Part shown: positions 27,208-35,645 of the stretch, in pieces | How positions within the stretch are numbered: position 1 is the stretch's first letter | How the letters are laid out: each line of letters begins with the position of its first letter | Notes under the pieces: generated by a model | Seen by the model: only the letters and a program-made list of their open reading frames with translations | What the model was told of the DNA's origin: nothing | Databases searched by the model: none | Translations under genes and position numbers: made by a program | Source: Nitrosotalea sp. | Lineage (GTDB): Archaea > Thermoproteota > Nitrososphaeria > Nitrososphaerales > Nitrosopumilaceae | DNA: 35,645 nt | NCBI GenBank assembly: GCA_023251295.1 | Contig: JAHEYZ010000005.1 | Coordinates: forward strand, 2,975 to 38,619 | Direction of reading: 5' to 3'

Positions 27208-29110
27208 ATGTTAACACCTGTATTTTTTCTGCTTTGGTTTGTAGAATTTTTTTTAGCGATTCATAGATTTCTGTACTAGTCATTGGTCTACCAGTATATT
27301 TCAAAATGTAATAGTCTACTTTTTTATCCAAATGTTCATTTAACAAAGAACCCAGTTGTGCAGCCTGGTTTGCTTCAACATCAATTATGATTTTTGTGTC
27401 CTTAAGAAGTGATTTGATGCGATCTGTTGGAAAGGGGTGCAGTAATTTCAGTTGAATAAATCCAACATTTAGTCCTTCTTTTTTTAACATATCAATTGCA
27501 TCTAGGATTGGCCCCTTTGTAGAACCCCAACTTAATACGCAAAACTCTGCAATTCCGAAACTTATTGCTTGGTCTTCTTTTGTAATTGTGTTTAAAGCAA
27601 GTTCAAGTTTTGAGGCTCTCTTATCCATCATTTGAACTCGATTTATTGGATCCTCTGAAATATGACCAAATTCATCACTTTCATCACCTGTGTTCCAGAA
27701 AATTCCATTCTCAAGCCCTAATTTTGACCGTGGTGAGATACCATCTTCTGTAAGGGAAAATCTTTTGTATCCATCTTCTTCTATCTTTTCAAGTAGCTTA
27801 CCTCTATCTATTGTTATTAAATCTGGATCAAACCTTTTGCAGGTGGTTATTGTGCTTGCAAGAAATTTATCTAAAATATGTATTACTGGTAATTGAAAGT
27901 GTTCTGCAAAGTTGAAACATTTTGCCGCATCATAAAAGGTTTCTTCTACATCACCTGATGCATACACAATTTTTGGAAAATCACCATGTCCTGCATGTAT
28001 AGCAAACATTAGATCATCTTGACCATGTCTTGTTGGCAACCCTGTTGATGGCCCACTTCTTTGATATAATGTAACTACAATTGGAACTTCGTTTATTCCA
28101 GCCCATCCCATAGCTTCTGCCATAAGAGAAAAACCAGGACCAGATGTGCTTGTTGCAGATCTTGTACCTGTCAGGGCTGAACCAATAGCCATACCAATTG
28201 CAGAGATTTCGTCTTCAGTTTGCACTACAAGTGTGGAACCTGGACGATTATTTTTTACATCAAAAACCTCGTTTGATTCCAAAAAAACACTTTCATCAGA
28301 TGCAGGTGTTATAGGATAATATGATTGAAATCTACATCCACACGCCATCTTACCAAGTCCAGCGGCTTGATAGCCTTGAACTAGGAATGTGTTTGATTTC
28401 TTTTGAATATCTGATATAGAATACTTGAATTTTGGAAACTTGACTGTTGCAAAATTATACCCGTAATTTGCTGCTTGTTTGTTCAACTCTGCTATTTTTG
28501 GTTTAGTATGAAAAATAGCCTCAACTGAGTCTAAAAGCGGTTTAGAAGACAGACCTAAAAATCCAAGTGATATAGAAACAGCTAGTACATTTAACATTCT
28601 AAACATGTTTCTTATAGATGGGTTCTGAAGCTCTTCTGCCAGAGCAGCTAGAATATTTTTAAAAGAAACAAGATGAATTGTGATATCTCTTTCTTTGCAT
28701 ATTTCTAATAATCCTCGAACCGATAATTCTTTGTTTTTAGAAGAAAGATGTTCTATCAATCTAGATTTGAATAAAGTGTCCAATGTGGGAACTTCATCAA
28801 CTTTGATTGATATTAGATCAGAGTCGCATATTATTGCACCGTCATCACATACGTCATCAACATGTCTAAACAAAGTTTCGGCGTCAAATGCTACAAGTAG
28901 AGTTATACCTTTTACGTTCGATCTTATATTTTTATCAGATACTCTAACTGCAAAGTAGCTGTGTTCCCCTTTAATGTTTGAATAAAATTCCCTTTTTCCA
29001 AATATTTGTAAACCAGTCATAGCACATGCTCGAGCAAAAATATTGGCAGCTGATTCAACACCACTTCCCTGTGGACCTCCTATAACCCACGTTATGTCTT
29101 TTGATTGCAC
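27197..29110 (-). CDS. 2-oxoacid:ferredoxin oxidoreductase alpha subunit (gamma-alpha fusion)
   Basis: N-terminal gamma domain [21 protein letters not shown]; alpha domain [36 protein letters not shown]. Confidence 0.94.
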   Translation of the reverse strand: MQSKDITWVIGGPQGSGVESAANIFARACAMTGLQIFGKREFYSNIKGEHSYFAVRVSDKNIRSNVKGITLLVAFDAETLFRHVDDVCDDGAIICDSDLISIKVDEVPTLDTLFKSRLIEHLSSKNKELSVRGLLEICKERDITIHLVSFKNILAALAEELQNPSIRNMFRMLNVLAVSISLGFLGLSSKPLLDSVEAIFHTKPKIAELNKQAANYGYNFATVKFPKFKYSISDIQKKSNTFLVQGYQAAGLGKMACGCRFQSYYPITPASDESVFLESNEVFDVKNNRPGSTLVVQTEDEISAIGMAIGSALTGTRSATSTSGPGFSLMAEAMGWAGINEVPIVVTLYQRSGPSTGLPTRHGQDDLMFAIHAGHGDFPKIVYASGDVEETFYDAAKCFNFAEHFQLPVIHILDKFLASTITTCKRFDPDLITIDRGKLLEKIEEDGYKRFSLTEDGISPRSKLGLENGIFWNTGDESDEFGHISEDPINRVQMMDKRASKLELALNTITKEDQAISFGIAEFCVLSWGSTKGPILDAIDMLKKEGLNVGFIQLKLLHPFPTDRIKSLLKDTKIIIDVEANQAAQLGSLLNEHLDKKVDYYILKYTGRPMTSTEIYESLKKILQTKAEKIQVLTYGA

Positions 29111-29152
29111 AGCTAATCTTGTTTTTTATTAGATATTAATGGTACGATATAG

Positions 29153-29287
29153 TTAACCACCAGTTGCTGCATCAAAAAGTGCGCATTCGCATTTATCTCG
29201 TTCACCACAAAATGGGCAAACACAAACACATTTCTCTAAAGCATTTCCACATTGAATGCATAAAGCAAATTCTTCTTCCTGATCCAA
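29153..29287 (-). CDS. 44-aa Cys-rich microprotein (MDQEEEFALCIQCGNALEKCVCVCPFCGERDKCECALFDAATGG)
   Basis: TTG-to-TAA ORF translated by hand; 8 Cys; TATA-like TTTATAATATTTTA upstream; not in the ORF track. Confidence 0.65.
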   Translation of the reverse strand: MDQEEEFALCIQCGNALEKCVCVCPFCGERDKCECALFDAATGG

Positions 29288-29353
29288 GATAAGAGTGTTA
29301 GAATAAAATATTATAAATGCTTTTTAAAGAATTTTTGTTAAATAAATCACATT

Positions 29354-30304
29354 TTATCCTTTTATTCCATAACCAACAAGAACAGAATAACAACCAAGAC
29401 CACAATCCTCACATATTGGTTTCATCGTGTCTTTGTCTGCACTTCCAATACAACATGGTTTTTTCTCACGGCCCATATGATCTACCGAGAGTATTGCCCA
29501 CGTAGGACAGTCTACAGGGGTAGTCCCCTTTCCTCCCCAGTTTTTTTTCATCAATTCGAGCTGGCTTGTTGGATTTATGATATAGTCATCATCATATTGT
29601 TTTTTCATTGAGATGATATCATCAACAACCTTTGTTCTTTCTGCGCCAAAAGGAAGCCAGAGCGGGTCTCCCTTGCCAAAAGGAGTGTGAAATTGAAACC
29701 CTATTTTATTTGAATAATCATGCCATTCTTCTGCAACATCCTTGACGGTCTTGTAGTTAAGTGAATTTATTGTCATGGTGATCCAGATGTCTTTCCAAGC
29801 CTTTTCTCCATTATTTTCAATGTAGTCCATGATGTTTTTTCTTGACATTGCATAAGCATCTTTTCCACGAATTTTATTATGAATTTCTTCTGTACCATCA
29901 ATTGAAATCCAGTAAAAATAAATATCGTCATATTTTTTTAGTGGGAATGTTCCGTTTGTAACAAGACAGACTCGTTTTGGAAACTCTTTAATAAATAATT
30001 CTACTACATCAGGCCTCATGGTAGGTTCTCCTCCAACTAGTGTAATTATAAAGATATGATTTTTCTTGAATTTATTTTCAATGATTTGTTTCCATTGTTC
30101 TACTGTGAGTTCTTCGTTCTCTTTCCTATTAAGCCACCAGTAACAATGAGAACAATGTAAGTTACAGACATTAATTATATCTGCAGATCCATAAATAGGA
30201 CTTCTCTTGTTTAATAGTTTGTAAGATCCATATTTTAGGAAGAGATGAAAATAAGATGGTGTTTCTTGAATAATTTGTCTAAAACCTCTTCCCATTATTT
30301 CCAT
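29354..30304 (-). CDS. Radical SAM protein with C-terminal Cys cluster
   Basis: CNLHCSHCYWW (CxxxCxxC), VGGEPTMRPD, C-terminal CPTW...CCIGS...CEDCGLGC. Confidence 0.9.
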   Translation of the reverse strand: MEIMGRGFRQIIQETPSYFHLFLKYGSYKLLNKRSPIYGSADIINVCNLHCSHCYWWLNRKENEELTVEQWKQIIENKFKKNHIFIITLVGGEPTMRPDVVELFIKEFPKRVCLVTNGTFPLKKYDDIYFYWISIDGTEEIHNKIRGKDAYAMSRKNIMDYIENNGEKAWKDIWITMTINSLNYKTVKDVAEEWHDYSNKIGFQFHTPFGKGDPLWLPFGAERTKVVDDIISMKKQYDDDYIINPTSQLELMKKNWGGKGTTPVDCPTWAILSVDHMGREKKPCCIGSADKDTMKPICEDCGLGCYSVLVGYGIKG

Positions 30305-30348
30305 ATTGTTTTATTATATGACATAGCGTCTTAAAACATCTTTTATTC

Positions 30349-31362
30349 TTGATTACAGATCAAATTTTAACCGGTTCTTTGCTGAGAGATATGAAGATGA
30401 AAGTTTTACTTACAAGAAGATTACATGATTTTGCGGTCAAAGAGTTAAGAAAACAATATACTGTTGAGATCAATCGTAAAAAAATCCCTATGCCAAAAAA
30501 AGAACTTTTATTGAGAATTAGAGACAAAGATGGACTTATTTGCTTTCCATATGATATCATAGATTCTGAGATAATTGATGCTGCAAAAAATCTCAAGGCA
30601 ATTAGTACCTATAGTGTAGGGTATGATCAAATAGACATTAAACATGCTGCCAAGAAAGGAATTGTAGTAAGTTATACACCAGAAGTTTTAACACGTACAA
30701 CAGCTGATCATACTATTGCCTTAATTCTTGCTCTCTTACGCAGAGTGACCGAAGGAGACAGAATTATTCGTCATAATAAATGGAAGACAATTTTTGGTCC
30801 TTATGATTTTCTTGGAATTGATCTTTATAGAAAAACTCTTGGAATTCTTGGTATGGGTCGAATTGGAAAAGAGGTAGTTAAAAGAGCAAAAGGTTTTGAG
30901 ATGAATGTTTTGTACTATAACAGACATAAACTATCAAATAATGAAGAAAAAGAGCTTGGAATAAGATACGTTAGTCTTAAAAAATTATTTGAGGAAAGTG
31001 ATATCATAACCGTACACACACCTTATACAGAAGAAACTCATGAGATTGTGAATTTACAGTTGTTTAAGCGAATGAAACCAACAGCGTTTTTGGTTAATAC
31101 TGCACGTGGCAAAATTTTAAAAGAAAAAGATCTAATTTTTGCATTAAAGAAAAAAATCATTGCAGGTGCTGCTCTTGATGTATTTCAAAAAGAGCCAATA
31201 GATAGAAAGCACCCACTTGCGAGAATGGAAAATGTCGTCTTAACTCCTCATATCGGTAGTTCTACAGAGGAAACAAGAAGAAAGATGTCGGAAATAGCAG
31301 TAGAAAACCTGATACTTTCCTTATCAGGTAAAAACCCAATTTATTCCGTCAATATGTCTTAA
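30349..31362 (+). CDS. D-2-hydroxyacid dehydrogenase (glyoxylate reductase/D-glycerate dehydrogenase-like); start probably internal
   Basis: LGILGMGRIGKEVVKRAKGF, NTARGKILKEKDLIFAL, GAALDVFQKEPIDRKHPL, TPHIGSSTEETR. Confidence 0.92.
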   Translation: MITDQILTGSLLRDMKMKVLLTRRLHDFAVKELRKQYTVEINRKKIPMPKKELLLRIRDKDGLICFPYDIIDSEIIDAAKNLKAISTYSVGYDQIDIKHAAKKGIVVSYTPEVLTRTTADHTIALILALLRRVTEGDRIIRHNKWKTIFGPYDFLGIDLYRKTLGILGMGRIGKEVVKRAKGFEMNVLYYNRHKLSNNEEKELGIRYVSLKKLFEESDIITVHTPYTEETHEIVNLQLFKRMKPTAFLVNTARGKILKEKDLIFALKKKIIAGAALDVFQKEPIDRKHPLARMENVVLTPHIGSSTEETRRKMSEIAVENLILSLSGKNPIYSVNMS

Positions 31363-31619
31363 AGATGAATCAGATCGTCGGGATCCATTCGTATACAATC
31401 CGTGCCTACGGTTTTTAGATCTGTAAATTGTATTGCCCCATTTGGAACCTTACCATCTTTTTGTAATTTTATTAATTTTTCAAAAAACGTCTTTTTGTGA
31501 CCATTACATGTAACACCAACCATGTATTCTTCGTTTTTCATTTTAATCGATATGATAAATTCCGGTGGCATTGGACAATCTTTTGTTTTTTCTTTTATTG
31601 AACAGTGTTCTGGTAACAA
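31359..31619 (-). CDS. Hypothetical protein (86 aa)
   Basis: Complete ORF convergent with the dehydrogenase (4-nt overlap). Confidence 0.65.
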   Translation of the reverse strand: MLPEHCSIKEKTKDCPMPPEFIISIKMKNEEYMVGVTCNGHKKTFFEKLIKLQKDGKVPNGAIQFTDLKTVGTDCIRMDPDDLIHL

Positions 31620-31646
31620 ACAAGTTTTGTTATTTTGTACAAAATA

Positions 31647-32936
31647 TTAAGTTTGGGTCACAATTTTCTCGAAATTCCAAATAGAATCTTTTGCATTATG
31701 AGTATAATCTAAAAATCCTTTGTTTTCGAGTTTTTTTACAACATATGCAGAATATACTGGTGCACCTGTTGCTCCAGGAGAATTATAGTTTAATATGTGA
31801 TAGGATATTTCATTTTCTAATTCCATAACATCTGGTAGAAATTCTCCGTTTGGAGTTATTATTGGAGTTCTTATTCCTGCAGTACCTCGTTCTGAAAAAA
31901 ATGAAGCTTTTATTTTTGGTATAAATTGTTTTATCCTATCAATCATCACAGTTTTAGAAATAGAGCTAAGCCATTCTTTAGAAACTAAAGATATAAAGTC
32001 AGGATTAGAAAGTAATTTTTTTGCATTACCTGTAATAATTTCAGATAGTTTAGAGATCAGTGTTTCAGCATTTCCAATATAACCCGAATATGTTTCTGGA
32101 CCAGGAACAGGTACTGCGTTTGGTCCAACTTCGCTTCTACCATCTATTCTAAGAATCCAATGAGGATCTAAAAATGGGAAGTCTTTGAATTTCGTAACTG
32201 AATAGACGTTTGTTTTTACTATATTAGTATGCTCTTTCTTTGCTATCCAATATTCTCCTCTAAAATGAAGATCTGAATATTCTTGTGCCATTCCAAACAT
32301 TTTTGCCACATCCAAAGAATTACCTCCTGCACAGTTAATTATCAGATTTGCTGTTATGTTCGTATTATTTTTCAAATTTATTTTAGGGCCTTTTTCTATT
32401 GAACTAACTTCATGATTTAATAGGAATTTAGTTCCGTTTTTTTCTGATTCTTTTTTTAGTTGTTTTGTAAACATCCCATAATTTACTACCGCATCTCTTT
32501 TACAAAAAACAGCAGAATGACAGCTTACGTTTGGTTCTTTTTTTATGACCTCATTTCTATCAAGTATTTCGAGTTCATTTTGCGGTATGCCATTATAAAT
32601 TCCCCATCTCATGTATTTTTCCAGAGTTTTATGCTGATCTTCATCTAAAGCCACCTCAAGTGTTCCAACCATTTTCCACGGTAGTTCACTTTTTTCTGCA
32701 AGTGCTTTCCATAAATCATATGAAAGAAACGCAGATTTTGCTAGTATTTCCTTTTTTTTAGGATCAAGATAAAACGGCGAATGTACAACGCCAGTATTAC
32801 GGCTGCTCGCATGCATCCCAACATCCGATTCTTTATCAATCACACAAACTTGCATGTCAAAAAGACTTGAAAGCCAGTATGATATTGATGTGCCAAGTAT
32901 GCCACCACCAATTATCGCAACGTCATATTTTACCAC
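31647..32936 (-). CDS. FAD-dependent oxidoreductase, L-2-hydroxyglutarate oxidase-like
   Basis: DVAIIGGGILGTSISYWLS, ASSRNTGVVHSPFYLDP, NYNSPGATGAPVYSAYV. Confidence 0.88.
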   Translation of the reverse strand: MVKYDVAIIGGGILGTSISYWLSSLFDMQVCVIDKESDVGMHASSRNTGVVHSPFYLDPKKKEILAKSAFLSYDLWKALAEKSELPWKMVGTLEVALDEDQHKTLEKYMRWGIYNGIPQNELEILDRNEVIKKEPNVSCHSAVFCKRDAVVNYGMFTKQLKKESEKNGTKFLLNHEVSSIEKGPKINLKNNTNITANLIINCAGGNSLDVAKMFGMAQEYSDLHFRGEYWIAKKEHTNIVKTNVYSVTKFKDFPFLDPHWILRIDGRSEVGPNAVPVPGPETYSGYIGNAETLISKLSEIITGNAKKLLSNPDFISLVSKEWLSSISKTVMIDRIKQFIPKIKASFFSERGTAGIRTPIITPNGEFLPDVMELENEISYHILNYNSPGATGAPVYSAYVVKKLENKGFLDYTHNAKDSIWNFEKIVTQT

Positions 32937-32980
32937 GCTTAGAAATTAAACAGAATGTCTTTAATGGGTTTATGTAAAGG

Positions 32981-33078
32981 CGCCGGGAGAGAGATTTGAA
33001 CTCTCGAACCCTTGCGAGTACGCGCTTTATGGTTATTCAATTCCAGGCGCGCGCCCTACCAGGCTAGGCGACCCCGGC
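32981..33078 (-). tRNA. tRNA-Ser (GGA) with intron after position 37 (intron about 33027-33040)
   Basis: Acceptor GCCGGGG/TCCCGGC; anticodon stem CGCGC/GCGCG enclosing CTGGAA+TTGAATAACCATAA+A; long V-arm ACTC-GCAA-GGGT; T arm GAGAG/CTCTC. Confidence 0.9.
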
Positions 33079-33230
33079 AGTTATTTTCGCCAAATTAGTT
33101 TTCGTTGTAAAACTGACTATATATTACGTTATTTTGTCTTTTAGCATGCTTTTTCGTTTATTCAAGAAGGTGTTAATTTCTATCCTAAATTGGTAATCAG
33201 TATGATTTCTACTTAATTATTAAATATTTA

Positions 33231-35054
33231 ATGACGGCTTGCTCTCATGTGATGAGAGAAACAACTATCTTTGTTTTTTTGGTGTTGATTCTAAGCTCAA
33301 GTTTTACCACAAGGTTAGCTCTAGCAGAAGGAGAAGATCTTACTGGAACCATATCTATTACACCAGATAAATTGTCATATCTTATTGGAGATTCAATTGT
33401 GATTTCAGGTGAAGTCACCATAAAAAAGATGCCGGTCATAGCCATGAAGATATTTGATCCTGATGATGAAATTCTTGGTGCATATAGTGTTGAATTGGAT
33501 GAAACCAATCATTTTACAAAAACAATAATTGCAAATATTCCATTTTATGAAAAACCTGGGATATATACTATTAAAGCAGAATATGGAAAGCTCAAAGCAG
33601 ATACAATTTTTGAAATTGAAAACGAACCGATAATAATTACAGATACTACTGATTCAAATGATTCACCAATAATACCACCCAAAGTGGTATTATTGGAATC
33701 AGATAAAAAAAAATACAAAGATGAGGATACGATTTTTGTAAGTGGCAAGGTATCAACCATATCAGCACCTCAAGTAACCGTAGCTATTTTTGATCCACAT
33801 AGAGTACCAGTAGGGATTTATCTTGCCACAGTGAATCCCGATTTGACATTTTCTGTCTCATTTTTGGCAAAATACAACGTAAATTTTAAAGAAGAAGGAA
33901 CTTATTCACTTACTGCTCAATATGGCGGTCCAGAAACCAAACAAAATATCGAAATAGAATTTTTTGAAAAGATAGATGTGGATGCATCTACTCCAGAACC
34001 AGAAATATCAAACAGTACAGAATTAGGAATATCAAACTCTCTTCTGCTTTCAGAATCAGACCTAGAAAATCTCGCAACTTGGTATTATTTAGGTGAAAGT
34101 GATGATCAGTTAGCGTCATTTTTTAGTAGTCTATTGAAGAAAGGGACCATAGATCCAAATGTAAATGATAGAATTTCTAAAAATACTTTGACTCAATGGA
34201 TCCAAGATACAGAATTACCATTAGGAATTGCAATTGATGATTTATTTAATGAGAACATTTCAGAAGAAGAATTTTTCATATTTGTTGAAAATTCGTTGGA
34301 AGATTACATCAAAAAATCATCAGAGAATTCAGATATTAGTCAAGTTCCAGAAACCTTACAACCAGAAATGGTTTCTAATGTAGAAAGTCCAGAAATTAAA
34401 TCGTTGAAATCTAATAATGAAAATTCCAAAAACCATGATTCTACAAAAAATATATCAGATGAAACTGAAATGGAAACTGTTTATTTTAATAGCAGTGAAA
34501 ATTGTAAAATCAATCTATATGAAGACTTGATGACATATTATAATAATCCTGGTCCAGCCCTAGCTAGACTTTGTAAATATGAAGATGCAATATTTAATTA
34601 TGACCAGACTCTTGCCTCAAATCCAAAAAACATTATCGCATTAACTAATAAAGGTGCTGCACTAGCCAGCCTTGGTAGATATCAAGAAGCAATATCAAAT
34701 TACGATAAAGCACTGGAAATAGATCCTCAAAATGTAAATGCATTAAACAATAAGGGCAATGCACTTGCCAGCCTTAGTAGATATCAAGAAGCAATATCAA
34801 ATTACGATAAAGCACTGGAAATAGATCCTCAAAATGTAATTGTGTTAACCAACCAAGAAAAATCATCATCATTCTTGACTGTTTATCACACCAATGAAGT
34901 AGAACCTAAAACCATGTTGATTTCGGAAGAGCTACCTTTACCCATAGAAAATAAACCTGTTGAAAAAATTGACAAACATGATGACATAGTTACACAGTTT
35001 GCCAATGTGTTTTCTTCCATAAGTGCTTCTCTAATTTCCTTATTTTCTGGCTAA
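33231..35054 (+). CDS. Secreted/surface TPR-repeat protein with two N-terminal beta-sandwich-like repeats (likely start at 33252, MRETTIF)
   Basis: Signal peptide-like N-terminus; paired TPRs ASLGRYQEAISNYDKALEIDPQNVNALNNKGNALASLSRYQEAISNYDKALEIDPQNV. Confidence 0.85.
   Translation: MTACSHVMRETTIFVFLVLILSSSFTTRLALAEGEDLTGTISITPDKLSYLIGDSIVISGEVTIKKMPVIAMKIFDPDDEILGAYSVELDETNHFTKTIIANIPFYEKPGIYTIKAEYGKLKADTIFEIENEPIIITDTTDSNDSPIIPPKVVLLESDKKKYKDEDTIFVSGKVSTISAPQVTVAIFDPHRVPVGIYLATVNPDLTFSVSFLAKYNVNFKEEGTYSLTAQYGGPETKQNIEIEFFEKIDVDASTPEPEISNSTELGISNSLLLSESDLENLATWYYLGESDDQLASFFSSLLKKGTIDPNVNDRISKNTLTQWIQDTELPLGIAIDDLFNENISEEEFFIFVENSLEDYIKKSSENSDISQVPETLQPEMVSNVESPEIKSLKSNNENSKNHDSTKNISDETEMETVYFNSSENCKINLYEDLMTYYNNPGPALARLCKYEDAIFNYDQTLASNPKNIIALTNKGAALASLGRYQEAISNYDKALEIDPQNVNALNNKGNALASLSRYQEAISNYDKALEIDPQNVIVLTNQEKSSSFLTVYHTNEVEPKTMLISEELPLPIENKPVEKIDKHDDIVTQFANVFSSISASLISLFSG
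34676..34839 (+). repeat. Near-identical 102-nt period TPR-coding tandem repeat
   Basis: 62-nt blocks 34676-34737 and 34778-34839 read as identical, offset exactly 102 nt (34 codons). Confidence 0.9.
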
Positions 35055-35094
35055 ATTAACTTTTAAAATATTTTAATCAATTACATCAATAAGA

Positions 35095-35583
35095 TTATTT
35101 GAAAATATTTATTGTGATAGATTTCTCTATTTTTTCCCCATTTTTTTGAATTATATTTGAAACGATCTTGTATCGTCCATCTATTACCTGTATCCCGTTG
35201 GATTTTTTTTGATCCCATACAAACATTTTCTCTTCTTTTGGTTGTAATGTGGAGATAATCTTTTCCGATTGAGGATGATATAGTATTGTGCCATCAAGTC
35301 CAATAATTTTCAACCCATAGGAAGAATCTGGAAATACTAGTGGTACACTTCCAGAATTTACAACTCTAATAATTATGTCTTCTCCAACCTTAAAGTTTGT
35401 TTTTTCTGTAATAATGGATAACGATGAACCCTCTACATATTCTAGTACGTGAGATGAATCGCTCATACTTATTAGTAAAAAACCAGATACTGCAGAAATA
35501 ATAATTCCAAGGCCAAATCCTATCAATGCACCTTTAGGAATCAACACAGAAATTATTTTTTGTTCCTTTTTATTTGTTAACAA
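35095..35583 (-). CDS. Membrane-anchored protein with a beta-sandwich-like extracytoplasmic domain
   Basis: N-terminal TM GALIGFGLGIIISAVSGFLLISM; VWDQKKSNGIQVIDGRYKIVS; TTG start. Confidence 0.65.
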   Translation of the reverse strand: MLTNKKEQKIISVLIPKGALIGFGLGIIISAVSGFLLISMSDSSHVLEYVEGSSLSIITEKTNFKVGEDIIIRVVNSGSVPLVFPDSSYGLKIIGLDGTILYHPQSEKIISTLQPKEEKMFVWDQKKSNGIQVIDGRYKIVSNIIQKNGEKIEKSITINIFK

Positions 35584-35645
35584 CAGTTCGCGAACGCCAA
35601 TTTTTAGGATAAGTGTTTGGTGCCATTATGATTCTTTTTGTTTGG

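Noticed and set aside
27675-27690. Tandem TTCATCACTTTCATCACC as a repeat element
   Set aside because: Short codon-level repetition in the oxidoreductase alpha gene (DESDE); no further copies.
1-35645. CRISPR array, IS element, prophage or integrative element
   Set aside because: No regularly spaced repeats, transposase/integrase motifs, or tRNA-associated att duplication were seen; gene content is mostly core.

Overview
The window looks like chromosomal DNA of an ammonia-oxidising-type archaeon (Nitrososphaerota/Thaumarchaeota). I infer this from archaeal ribosomal, exosome, RNAP and KEOPS proteins, AT-rich leaderless genes and an intron-bearing tRNA-Ser. Most of it is core genome. It includes: EndA; L10e; tRNA-Gly(GCC); a Kef-type antiporter; rhodanese; NAD kinase and Nob1; an XPF/ERCC4 nuclease; the archaeal exosome superoperon (SBDS-Rrp4-Rrp41-Rrp42-L37Ae-Pcc1-prefoldin beta); RpoD-L18e-L13-S9; two adjacent aconitase-family LeuCD-type pairs (one bacterial-like, one archaeal-like); CofE; 2-oxoacid:ferredoxin oxidoreductase; a radical SAM protein; a 2-hydroxyacid dehydrogenase; LhgO-like oxidase; tRNA-Ser(GGA) with an intron; and a TPR surface protein. 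The least explained part is about 3.85-7.77 kb. It holds a translationally coupled wHTH/AAA+ ATPase pair, a divergent coiled-coil protein, and between them a candidate C/D-box sRNA with its own TATA box plus a 35-aa C2H2-like microprotein with a 10-bp-phased direct repeat over its start. Several Cys-rich microproteins are absent from the supplied ORF track. I found no CRISPR array, IS element or phage. All family assignments are by eye; no searches were run.
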